Assembly: GCA_050115555.1 (NCBI GenBank)
Contig: JASFQI010000123.1
Location: forward strand, 1 to 12,808
Length of the DNA: 12,808 nt
Source of the DNA: JASFQI01 sp050115555
Lineage (GTDB): Bacteria; Desulfobacterota; DSM-4660; Desulfatiglandales; HGW-15
Direction: 5' to 3'
The notes under the pieces are model-generated. The model was not told where the DNA came from. It did no database searches and saw only the letters and a program-made list of their open reading frames with translations. The translations under genes were made by a program, and so were the position numbers. Shown piece by piece: positions 1 through 7,583 of this stretch. The first letter of the stretch is position 1. Every line of letters starts with the position of its first letter.

Positions 1-399
1 GAGGGATCGGATCAGAAAGAGATTCAATACGGCCAAGGAACGGTCCTTCTCGTAGACGATGAGGAGATCATCGTCGAGGTAGGGCGAGCCATACTGAAAA
101 AGCTGGGTTATCGAGTTTTCACCGCCGGGAGCGGCCAAGAAGCCCTTGATCTGTTCGTAAAGCAGAGAGAAGAAATCGACCTCGTCATCCTGGATATGAT
201 CATGCCGGGTATGGGAGGCGGAGAGGCCTATGATCGACTGAAAGAAATCGACGAGCATGTAAGGGTCCTTCTTTCAAGCGGATATACCCTGGATGGGCAG
301 GCAAAGGAGATTCTAGGTCGAGGTTGCAGGGGGTTTATTCAGAAGCCTTTTAATGTAGAAAAGCTGTCCCGGAAGGTGAAGGGAATTCTTGAGGAATAA
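1..399 (+). CDS. Receiver (REC) domain, C-terminal end of a probable hybrid sensor kinase (partial)
   Basis: The frame is open from the first base, so the gene starts outside the window; 132 residues remain. They form one complete CheY-like receiver domain: the acidic pair in LLVDDEE (D19, D20 of the fragment), the phospho-acceptor aspartate in VILDMIMPGMGG (D65), the conserved hydroxyl residue in LLSSG (S92) and the lysine in QKPF (K115). The protein ends about 15 residues after the KPF motif with no output domain. The preceding linker (…YGQGTVLLVDDEE) resembles the join between a kinase ATPase domain and a C-terminal receiver, so a hybrid histidine kinase is the likeliest parent; a stand-alone regulator with an N-terminal extension is also possible. 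The domain call is firm, the parent architecture is inferred. In a phosphorelay it would take phosphate from a histidine or phosphotransfer domain in the cytoplasm. Confidence 0.85.
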   Translation, partial: EGSDQKEIQYGQGTVLLVDDEEIIVEVGRAILKKLGYRVFTAGSGQEALDLFVKQREEIDLVILDMIMPGMGGGEAYDRLKEIDEHVRVLLSSGYTLDGQAKEILGRGCRGFIQKPFNVEKLSRKVKGILEE

Positions 400-472
400 G
401 AAGCGCTTCGCTGGCGGGAGATGCGCATGATTTTTCAGAAAAAAACAACATAAAGATCGAAATCAATAGGAA

Positions 473-1401
473 ATGACTTTTTTAAAAGAACAGATAACAG
501 ATAAACGATCGAAATGCATTCAGTGAAGATCTGTTTCGGGATCAATTGATCAATCAAATGGTAAACTGTGGACATTTTTGGCTGCAATCGCATTTTTATT
601 AACACAGATAAGAGCCCTGAAAATTGGTTGGACCGCACGTGATTTCATTTATTTTATCATTTTTATCAGTACGCTTGTCACGGCGTTGAATCGTCGAAAA
701 TTTACTTCACATTTCAAGGCTATTTTATTAATAATTTTCAATTTTATCGTCGGCGTTTTCGGGGTTTACACAATAGAAATGCTTGCTGGCGGAATATTTT
801 TTTTGCCATTAGCCGCAGTAACTATTGCACTCTTTTATTCAAAACGAGCGGTTGCTGTTTTTGGGGTGTTGTCCATCCTATTTCTTTGTTTTATTATGAT
901 AAATTTCACATGGGGGAACTTTACATTAAAGCCAGATGCTGACTTCGTGCTCACCAACTACCTGCATTGGAGTGTATATATCTTATGTTTTGCTTTCTTC
1001 TTTCTGGTAACCTGCGTCACCATCCTCAACTATCGTACCGCCATGGGGGCGTTGATTGCCAACATTGACGGTCTCGTAAAAACCCGCTCGACCGCCTGTT
1101 GGCTACACTTAACTCACTGGAATCGTTAGAGGCAAATCTCTAGGTGTCAGCTTTTTGCGACTCCATCAACATTCACTGTCAGCGAAATCAACTGGAAAAA
1201 AGCGATCAGGACCTGCAAAGTGCTCTCGATGAGATCAGGACCTTGAGGGGAATTTTGCCTCTTTGTTCTTTTTGCAAAAAAATCAGAACCGATGAAGGGG
1301 ACTGGGAGCAGGTTGATGTTTATATCAAAAAGTTTTCTGATGCAGATATCAGTCACAGTATTTGCCCGGAATGCATGAAAAAATATTATCCCAGTGAGTA
1401 A
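473..1401 (+). pseudogene. Decayed membrane sensor gene with Cys-rich C-terminal tail (two nonsense codons, one frameshift)
   Basis: Reading from ATG 473 gives a short basic N-terminus (MTFLKEQITDKRSKCIQ), then TGA at 524, then the same frame continues (RSVSGSIDQSNGKLW…) into about 170 residues with some five or six membrane segments. This region resembles the membrane sensor module at the start of many PAS/histidine kinase proteins (GW motif after the first segment, then a basic RRK before the next). At the A run 1078-1082 the frame must slip: restoring one A turns the nonsense tail into VKNPLDRLLATLNSLESLEANL-like coding, which then meets TAG at 1141-1143. The frame reopens as a short helical stretch and the tail TLRGILPLCSFCKKIR … SHSICPEC, ending at TAA 1399. 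No PAS or kinase domain lies between, so one was lost or never present. An upstream in-frame TAG at 467 limits the start to 473, and its AGGA is too close for a good ribosome site. Bases 661-840 are about 36% G+C by hand count, well below the neighbours. Alternatives are two short genes starting at TTG 578 and GTG 1144, but the matching frames argue for one broken gene. Confidence 0.75.
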
Positions 1402-1540
1402 GGAACGAATTCGAACGGGACGATGCACTGGACGAGAATGCCGCCAGGCCCCTTCCCTGCCCGTGAGCTTGGTCGTTCTCCGTGTTTCACTGGAATACGC
1501 GCAAATACAGATTCTTTTTGATTTCCATCAGTTGCGGGTT

Positions 1541-1939
1541 CTAAGACCGGCTGTTGACCTCGGAGACCTGTTGATTGAGCGTCCAAAGGTCGTAGAGGTA
1601 CCCCAGGCCGAAAATCCCGCCCGTGAGGAGATAGATGATGCCTGAGATCCATTTTCCCATGTAGAACCGATGGATCCCGAAGAACCCCAGAAATGTGAGC
1701 AGGACCCACGCTGCAGTGTAGTTGAGGGGGCCGGTTCGAAACCGGAGGTCGGCGTGGCGATCCATGGACGGGATGAGAAAGAGGTCCACGATCCAACCGA
1801 TAAAGAGCAGCCCGAGCGTGAAGAACCAGATGGTCCCGGAGACCGGTTTTCCATAGTAGAACCGGTGACTGCCCAGGAAACCGAAAATCCACAGAAGATA
1901 GCCCACAGATTTGAGATGGGTGTCATTGGATTGGACCAT
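1541..1939 (-). CDS. Double TM2-domain membrane protein
   Basis: A 132-residue protein with two TM2 domains in tandem (about residues 10-60 and 74-121). Each repeats the family pattern: a hydrophobic helix ending in FG(F)xGxHRFYxGK, a second helix, then a GxxxDL motif (FLGSHRFYYGK … IGWIVDLF; FFGIHRFYMGK … LGYLYDLW). Four membrane helices are expected, with short basic loops and no signal peptide. The biochemical role of bacterial TM2 proteins is not established, so no function is assigned. The start is supported by a perfect AGGAGG (complement of 1947-1952) seven bases before ATG 1939. It begins 15 bases after the phosphoglucomutase stop on the same strand, so the two are probably co-transcribed. 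No hairpin terminator is visible in the 139 bases between its end and the sensor pseudogene. Confidence 0.88.
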   Translation of the reverse strand: MVQSNDTHLKSVGYLLWIFGFLGSHRFYYGKPVSGTIWFFTLGLLFIGWIVDLFLIPSMDRHADLRFRTGPLNYTAAWVLLTFLGFFGIHRFYMGKWISGIIYLLTGGIFGLGYLYDLWTLNQQVSEVNSRS

Positions 1940-1954
1940 GCGAAATCCTCCTAT

Positions 1955-3583
1955 TCAGCTTGCATTTCCGAAGACAGAGGTCAATGCCTCTTCTCGAATG
2001 GCCTCCCACAGGGTTTCGCCTCCGAAGCTCTCGATATACAGTTTCATCTTGGGCTCCGTCCCTGAGGGCCGAACCGCAAACCAGCTGCCATCTTCAAGCA
2101 GGACCTTGAGCCCCCCGATGTCGGCCCCGTTCCCCGGCGCTTGGAGCAGGACCCTGGAAACCGCCTTTTCGGCCACATGGGACGGTTTGAACGTCTCCGG
2201 CGTCAACGACTTCAGCGCTTTTTTCATCTCTTCCGTGACCGGGCCGTCCGACCGGCGGTAAAAGGGCTCGCCATAGGCCGGCACCAGGATGTCCCGGTAG
2301 ATCTCACTGGGGGTCCTGCCCGTTTTCGCCAGAATCTCCGCAGCCAAGAGGGTCATGCAGAAACCGTCCTTGTCCGTGCACCAGACCGAGCCGTCCCGTC
2401 GGAGGAAGGATGCGCCTGCACTTTCCTCTCCCCCAAAGGCGAGCCACCCCTCGCGGAGTCCCTCCACGAACCACTTGAAACCCACGGGCACCTCGTAGAG
2501 TTCCCGGCCCAGGCCGTTGACGACCCGATCGATCATCGTGCTGCTCACGAGCGTCTTCCCCACACGCAGGGAAGGAGCCCAGGACGGACGGTTCTGAAGA
2601 AGGTACCAGAGGGCCACGGAAAGGTAATGATTCGGGTTCATGAGCCCATCCGGGCAGACGATGCCATGTCGGTCCACATCCGGATCGTTTCCCCATGCGA
2701 TGTCGAAACGCCCTGCCATTTGGATCAGCCCGGCCATGGCATAAACCGAGGAGCAATCCATTCGGATCTTTCCATCCGCATCGAGGGTCATGAAGCCGAA
2801 GGTGGAGTCTACGGCGGGATTGACCACCTCCAGGTTCAGACCGTACATCTCGGCAATGGGCGCCCAGAATCCAACGGCCGCCCCTCCCATCGGATCCACG
2901 CCGATCCGCAGACCGGCCGCTTGAATCGCTTCCATGTCCACCACGTCCGAAAGCGATTGGATGAACGGCCCCAGAAAATCCCTCTCCGATGTGTTCTTTG
3001 CCCTGCGGGCCCGGGGATAGGGAACACGCTGAATGCCCTTTTCCCTCTCCTGGACGAGTTGGTTCGCCCGCTCCTGAATTCGGCGGGTTACATCCACATC
3101 GGCCGGGCCGCCGTGGGGCGGATTGTACTTGAACCCTCCGTCACGCGGGGGATTGTGAGACGGTGTGATGACCACTCCGTCCGCGTGCCCCGATGAACGC
3201 CCGCGGTTGTGATCCAGAATGACAAAGGAGATGACCGGCGTAGGCGTATACTCGTCTCCGGCATGGATGACCGTGTCCACCCCGTTCCCGGCAAAGACCT
3301 CGAGCGCCGTTCGAAACGCCGGTTCGGACAGGGCATGCGTGTCAAACCCCATGAAAAGGGGGCCTGTAATTCCCTGCTCTCGTCGGTGCTCGCAAATCGC
3401 CTGGGCCGTCGCCGCGATGTGTCCCTCGTTGAACGTCCCATCCAGGGAAGATCCACGATGCCCGGATGTGCCGAAGGCCACCGGCCCGGTCGGCTCTTCC
3501 GTGTAGTAGGCCGCCACCAAACGCGGCACGTGAATTCTCATGGAAAGCGGGGCCGTTTTCCCGGCAAGCTCGTGAAGTCCCAT
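1955..3583 (-). CDS. pgm: Phosphoglucomutase (alpha-D-glucose phosphate-specific)
   Basis: Interconverts glucose-1-phosphate and glucose-6-phosphate in the cytoplasm, linking glycolysis with sugar nucleotides for glycogen, lipopolysaccharide and other surface glycans. At 542 residues it is close to the E. coli Pgm length (546) and clearly similar along its whole length as I recall it. Visible motifs in order: FGTSGHRG (37-44); the phosphoserine loop TPSHNPP with catalytic S142; the magnesium loop DPDVDRHG (D300, D302, D304); the sugar-binding GGEESAG (384-390); and the phosphate-binding RPSGTEPK (505-512). It belongs to the bacterial alpha-D-phosphohexomutase branch rather than the phosphomannomutase/GlmM branch. 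ATG 3583 has an AAAGGAG site in the complement of 3592-3598. It is divergent from the phosphatidyltransferase gene and probably heads an operon with the TM2 gene. All key residues are intact. Confidence 0.97.
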   Translation of the reverse strand: MGLHELAGKTAPLSMRIHVPRLVAAYYTEEPTGPVAFGTSGHRGSSLDGTFNEGHIAATAQAICEHRREQGITGPLFMGFDTHALSEPAFRTALEVFAGNGVDTVIHAGDEYTPTPVISFVILDHNRGRSSGHADGVVITPSHNPPRDGGFKYNPPHGGPADVDVTRRIQERANQLVQEREKGIQRVPYPRARRAKNTSERDFLGPFIQSLSDVVDMEAIQAAGLRIGVDPMGGAAVGFWAPIAEMYGLNLEVVNPAVDSTFGFMTLDADGKIRMDCSSVYAMAGLIQMAGRFDIAWGNDPDVDRHGIVCPDGLMNPNHYLSVALWYLLQNRPSWAPSLRVGKTLVSSTMIDRVVNGLGRELYEVPVGFKWFVEGLREGWLAFGGEESAGASFLRRDGSVWCTDKDGFCMTLLAAEILAKTGRTPSEIYRDILVPAYGEPFYRRSDGPVTEEMKKALKSLTPETFKPSHVAEKAVSRVLLQAPGNGADIGGLKVLLEDGSWFAVRPSGTEPKMKLYIESFGGETLWEAIREEALTSVFGNAS

Positions 3584-3625
3584 GTACCGGCACTCCTTTC
3601 CGTAAAAAATGCTTTATGATTCCTC

Positions 3626-3653
3626 ATGATATGGTATGTGTGACCTCAATAAA
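3626..3653 (-). promoter_or_regulatory. Possible sigma-70-type promoter for pgm
   Basis: In the A+T-rich part of the 162-base divergent gap, the minus strand has TATCAT (complement of 3626-3631, five of six matches to the -10 consensus) 16 bases downstream of a weak -35, TTTATT (complement of 3648-3653). Transcription would begin near 3619 and give a leader of about 36 bases before the pgm start. The -35 match is poor, so this is only a candidate. I found no convincing promoter for the divergent plus-strand gene in the same gap. Confidence 0.25.
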
Positions 3654-3745
3654 ACCCATTTCATTGGAAGCCGCTTTATTTCCCAGTCCTTTTCTGGACG
3701 TGTCCTATACGGAGCGAGGGCTTCCGGCTCTCAAATCGATTCCCT

Positions 3746-5053
3746 ATGAACCGAATCCTGTTCATCCTCACGGCCATCCTGATCTCCTCTATCCTGTACC
3801 TGGGGATCGATTACTTCCTGAGGCGGGAGCGCGGGAAGCGCATTGTCAAAGAGCAGCCCCTGTTCCACCCCAATGCCATCTGTGTCTGGCGCGTTCTGAT
3901 CGGCCTTGCGGGGATGCTTCTCTACTTTGTCTGGGGCCAGTACTTCTGGGGGATCCTTCTCTACACCCTCTCGGCCTTTCTGGATGGGATCGACGGGCTC
4001 GTTGCGAGGCGATGCGACCTGGTCACGCAGTTCGGGGAAGAGATCGATCCGCTCTGCGACAAGCTCACCTACCTGCCGCCCATGGGATTCTTCGCGTACC
4101 AGGGGATGCTCCCGATTTCGGCCTTCTGGACCCTTGTGGCGATCGAGCTGGTGGGGCAGTTCGCGGTCCGATACGTCCTGAAACGCTTCACACGGTTCTC
4201 CGTGCAGGCGAACAACTTCGGAAAGATCAAGGCGGTCCTCTGCTTTACCCTGATCATCTATTGCGCCATCCTGGACGACTCGCTGAAGGTGCCCGACTTC
4301 ACTCACCAGATCCTGTACCTGTGCGTCTTCATGTCCGTGGCTTCCATCGTGTTCAAGGCCATTCCCAACCGCTTTTACGCGGACATCCTCTCCGTCCTCA
4401 ACATGCTTTGCGGCGCCCTGGGAATCGCTCTCGTGCTCCAGGCGCACTACGTGCTCGCTGCACTCGCCATCCTGGCAGGACAGATCTTCGACCTCTTCGA
4501 CGGCCGTATGGCGGAGAAGCACGGCGGCACACGATTCGGTCCCTGGCTGGACGATATTGCCGACCTGACCAGTTTCGGGCTCTGTCCGGCCCTTCTGGTC
4601 CTGGAGCTGGGGCAGTACAAGCCTCACGCCGTGCTGGTCGGTACGCTCTACCTTTCCGCCGTGATCTACCGACTGTGGCGGTTCGTCCTGCGAGACAAGC
4701 ACGACGAAACCCTTCCGCCGGGCACGTTTAACGGGTTGCCCTCCCCTGCGGGCGCTCTCATGGCCCTGGGGTCCATCCTGTTCTGGAGGGACCTCTGGAT
4801 CTCCTGGATCGTCATCTCTCTGACGGCCTACCTCCTCGTGAGCCACATCCGCTTCGTTCACTTCGGCCGCGTGATTCTCCCCCGCATGCCCAGAACCCTG
4901 GTCATTCTTCTCGGATTCCTGGTGCTCCTCATCGCCGCATACCTCATCAAGGTCCGCAACCCCCAGATGCTCGGCGGGACGCTTCTGGCCCTGTTCCTGG
5001 TCTACCTGGTAGCGGGCAATCGCCGGGTGCTCAAACGTCTTCTTCCCCCGTGA
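3746..5053 (+). CDS. Tandem CDP-alcohol phosphatidyltransferase fusion (PgsA-like + PssA-like domains)
   Basis: A 435-residue polytopic inner-membrane protein carrying two CDP-alcohol phosphatidyltransferase domains, an enzyme class that swaps CMP on a CDP-linked lipid for an alcohol. Domain 1 (about 40-205) has the exact signature DxxDGxxAR-x8-GxxxDxxxD (D80, D83, R88, G97, D101, D105) and DPLCDK, like phosphatidylglycerophosphate synthase. Domain 2 (about 207-370) opens with IPNRF and has DLFDGRMAEKHGGTRFG then LDDIADLTSFG (D249, D252, D269, D273). It also has a YRLWRF segment and NGLPSPAGA, as in Bacillus-type phosphatidylserine synthase. In domain 2 the usual Arg of DGxxAR is Glu257 and the spacer to Gly265 is seven rather than eight. 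One membrane helix precedes the pair and two follow it. A single-domain enzyme is usually about 170-260 residues, so this is a true duplication or fusion. ATG 3746 lacks a clear ribosome site. The actual alcohol substrates are not known from sequence. Confidence 0.85.
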   Translation: MNRILFILTAILISSILYLGIDYFLRRERGKRIVKEQPLFHPNAICVWRVLIGLAGMLLYFVWGQYFWGILLYTLSAFLDGIDGLVARRCDLVTQFGEEIDPLCDKLTYLPPMGFFAYQGMLPISAFWTLVAIELVGQFAVRYVLKRFTRFSVQANNFGKIKAVLCFTLIIYCAILDDSLKVPDFTHQILYLCVFMSVASIVFKAIPNRFYADILSVLNMLCGALGIALVLQAHYVLAALAILAGQIFDLFDGRMAEKHGGTRFGPWLDDIADLTSFGLCPALLVLELGQYKPHAVLVGTLYLSAVIYRLWRFVLRDKHDETLPPGTFNGLPSPAGALMALGSILFWRDLWISWIVISLTAYLLVSHIRFVHFGRVILPRMPRTLVILLGFLVLLIAAYLIKVRNPQMLGGTLLALFLVYLVAGNRRVLKRLLPP

Positions 5054-5093
5054 CGCACTGGAGCCCCTCACCTTCCTTGAACCCCTCCTCAGC

Positions 5094-7547
5094 TCAAAGC
5101 ATTTGATAGGGGTCTACATCCGTGACCACACGCACGCCGGCGTTTCGAAGCACGCGGTCTGAAAGCTCCTCCACCTGCAGGAGAAACCGGTGAAGCGTGT
5201 CGACTCCCGAGCTCTTGATCAGGATCTGCCAACGGTATTTCCCCTGAATCCTGGCAATCGGCGCCTCTACCGGGCCCAGCACCCGAAGCCCGGAACCCTC
5301 CCTTCGCATCCCGCGTCGAACCTCTTCCATGCCTCGACCCAGCCTTCGCGCTGCCCGCTCGGCGACGTCCTGTCTCCGGCCCTGAATGCGAATGCAGGCG
5401 AGGTAGGCAAAGGGAGGATAGCCCAAAAGTCTGCGCAAGTCCGTTTCCTGGCGGAAGAACGAAGGATAGTCATGCGCCCTGGCAGCGGCCACCGCATAGT
5501 GACCCGGGTTGAAGGTCTGCACCAGGACGCGCCCGGGCTTATCGCCCCGTCCGGCGCGGCCTGCCACCTGGCAGAGGAGCTGAAAGGTCCTCTCGGCGGC
5601 ACGGAAATCCGGGAATCCCAGGGACGCGTCCGCTGCAATGACACCTACCAGGGTCACATTGGGGAAGTCATACCCCTTGGTAATCATCTGTGTGCCCACG
5701 AGGACGTCGATCTCCCCGCCCCCGAAGCGTTCCAGGAGACGACGGGAAGCGCCTTTGCGCCGCGTGGAATCCCGGTCCATGCGCCCGATCCGCGCCCCGG
5801 GGAGCAGGCGGCTCAGCTCGGTCTCGAGTCGTTCCGTACCGAAACCCAGAGCACGCATCTCCCGGCTTCCGCATGCGGCACAACGCCTTGCGGGCTTTGT
5901 GCTGTAACCGCAGTAGTGACAGGCCAGGCGGTCTTCACGAAAATGGTGAATCAGGGCCAGATCGCAGTTCGGACAACGAACGCTCTCGCCGCAGTGCGTG
6001 CACAGAAACACCCGATGAAAACCCCGCCGATTGAGAAAAAGCAGGCTCTGGTTTCCCCGGGCCAGGCTGTCCTCCAGTGCCTGCCGAAGATCGGGGCTGA
6101 TGATTCCGTCCAGCCCTGAGCGTCCGGAGACCTCCTTCATGTCCACGATTTCCACTTCGGGCAGGGGGCGCTTCTCCACGCGGTGGGGCATGGAGAGCAG
6201 ACGGTACTTGCCTTTGACCGCGTTGTGAAAGGACTGAATCGACGGAGTTCCCGACCCGAGCACCACCACGGCATCCACCATCTTGCCTCGAACCACGGCT
6301 GCGTCCCGGGCCTGGTACCGGGGGGCTTCTTCCTGCTTGTACGAGGTATCGTGCTCTTCGTCCACCACGATCAGTCCGGGCCGTGAAAGCGGAGCGAAGA
6401 GTGCGGAACGGGCTCCGATCACCACATCCACCTCACCCCGGGCCGTGCGGAGCCACTGGTCGTAACGCTCTCCCTGGCTCAGATCGCTGTGGTACAAGGC
6501 AACCCGATCCCCCAAGCGGGATCGAAACAGGCCCTCCATGACGACGGCCAATGAGATCTCCGGGACGAGCACCAGCACCTGGCGCCCCGATTCGATGGCT
6601 TCCAGGGCCGCGCGATAGTAAATTTCGGTCTTGCCGCTCCCTGTCACCCCGTGCAGCAGGCACGTGGCAAAGGCCCGCCGTTCAAGGAGCTCTCGAATCT
6701 TTTCCAGCACCTCGCTCTGCTGGGGCAGGAGCATCTCCGGCTCGGGTGACGGGAACAGGGGTTCTCCGGACGGCCCCTGGTACACAAAGTCGTCATAGGT
6801 TTCGATCACTCCTTTGGCGATCCACTTCCGGACCAGGTATTCGCCATTGTCGTACCGACGCTTGAACTCGCGAAGTCGAACACCTTCCGAACGGAACACC
6901 CGGGAGAGGAACTCCGGCTCGTTCCGCGCCGGTTTCGTGGAGGAACGCCTTTCCAGGATGTCCTCGAGCACGGCGCCTTCACAAGGCCTCACGAACCGTT
7001 GCTTGCGGGATCCTCCCGCAGGACGACCCGGCCGTCTGCTTTCCACGATCAGCAGACCTCTTCGCTCCATGTCCCGAACATCCCTGGCAGGGAAAGGGAG
7101 CCGCTTTCCCGGATGGTCCCGCACCCAGCAGAGCAGCTCTCTTTCGGCTGAACGAACCGGTAAGCGTGCCAGGATGGCCTGTCCCCGGTCGGTCAAACGA
7201 GCCGATCGGGAGACCAAACCCCGCCCGCCGCCGGGGAGCACGGATTGAATCAGAGGTCCAACGGGGTGGAGGTAGTAGGAAGACAGCCACTCGAAAAAGG
7301 GGACGGCATTGCCGTGAAACCACGGTTCGTCGTCCAGAATCTCGAGAATGGACCGAACGGGCCGTCCGTCGGGCGAGGACTCCTCCTCCAACACGTATCC
7401 GGTGGCCTTTCGCCGGCCGAAAGGGACTCGCACGCGGCATCCCACCAGGGGTCTCTGGCGGATGTTTTCAGGTACGGCATAGGAAAACGTTTCACGGACC
7501 GGCAGAACCACGGCCACGCGAATCCGGATGATGCATTCATCGGTCAA
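5094..7547 (-). CDS. priA: Primosomal replication restart helicase PriA
   Basis: An ATP-dependent 3'-to-5' superfamily 2 helicase that recognises stalled forks and recombination intermediates and starts reassembly of the replisome in the cytoplasm. Its 817 residues follow the PriA order: an N-terminal 3'-end/DNA-binding domain (RVPFGRRKATGYV at about 40-52), a winged-helix region, Walker A GVTGSGKT (300-307), VPEISL, the Walker B box DEEHD (396-400), GSGTPS (431-436), eight zinc-binding cysteines (516, 519, 525, 528, 543, 546, 556, 559), then VGTQMITKGYDFP and QVAGRAGRG helicase motifs. The start is TTG at 7547, preceded by AAAAGGCGA; no ATG lies in frame between it and the upstream stop at 7584. 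It follows the LolA-like gene by 36 bases and ends convergently 40 bases from the phosphatidyltransferase fusion, with no hairpin terminator visible between them. Confidence 0.97.
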   Translation of the reverse strand: MTDECIIRIRVAVVLPVRETFSYAVPENIRQRPLVGCRVRVPFGRRKATGYVLEEESSPDGRPVRSILEILDDEPWFHGNAVPFFEWLSSYYLHPVGPLIQSVLPGGGRGLVSRSARLTDRGQAILARLPVRSAERELLCWVRDHPGKRLPFPARDVRDMERRGLLIVESRRPGRPAGGSRKQRFVRPCEGAVLEDILERRSSTKPARNEPEFLSRVFRSEGVRLREFKRRYDNGEYLVRKWIAKGVIETYDDFVYQGPSGEPLFPSPEPEMLLPQQSEVLEKIRELLERRAFATCLLHGVTGSGKTEIYYRAALEAIESGRQVLVLVPEISLAVVMEGLFRSRLGDRVALYHSDLSQGERYDQWLRTARGEVDVVIGARSALFAPLSRPGLIVVDEEHDTSYKQEEAPRYQARDAAVVRGKMVDAVVVLGSGTPSIQSFHNAVKGKYRLLSMPHRVEKRPLPEVEIVDMKEVSGRSGLDGIISPDLRQALEDSLARGNQSLLFLNRRGFHRVFLCTHCGESVRCPNCDLALIHHFREDRLACHYCGYSTKPARRCAACGSREMRALGFGTERLETELSRLLPGARIGRMDRDSTRRKGASRRLLERFGGGEIDVLVGTQMITKGYDFPNVTLVGVIAADASLGFPDFRAAERTFQLLCQVAGRAGRGDKPGRVLVQTFNPGHYAVAAARAHDYPSFFRQETDLRRLLGYPPFAYLACIRIQGRRQDVAERAARRLGRGMEEVRRGMRREGSGLRVLGPVEAPIARIQGKYRWQILIKSSGVDTLHRFLLQVEELSDRVLRNAGVRVVTDVDPYQML

Positions 7548-7583
7548 CGCTTCGCCTTTTAGAAACAGCCAAAGGTTGCATTC

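Noticed and set aside
400..440. Palindrome GAAGCGCTTC and a GCGC…GCGC pair before a T run after the receiver gene, as a terminator
   Set aside because: The stems are only four or five pairs with poor loops and an interrupted T run; not convincing.
524..526. In-frame TGA read as selenocysteine in the sensor gene
   Set aside because: It falls in a basic N-terminal stretch with no redox context, I see no clear selenocysteine hairpin after it, and two other lesions already mark the gene as broken.
2141..3196. A 351-codon plus-strand frame opposite pgm
   Set aside because: Rich in Arg, His and Pro with no motif; it is the shadow of a well-conserved enzyme.
3731..5071. A 446-codon open frame on the minus strand opposite the phosphatidyltransferase gene
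   Set aside because: Its translation is charged, low-complexity and without motifs, whereas the plus frame has two full enzyme signatures; long antisense frames are expected at this G+C content.
5054..5093. Bidirectional terminator between the convergent phosphatidyltransferase and priA genes
   Set aside because: The gap contains a repeated CCCCTC in the same direction but no inverted repeat able to form a hairpin.
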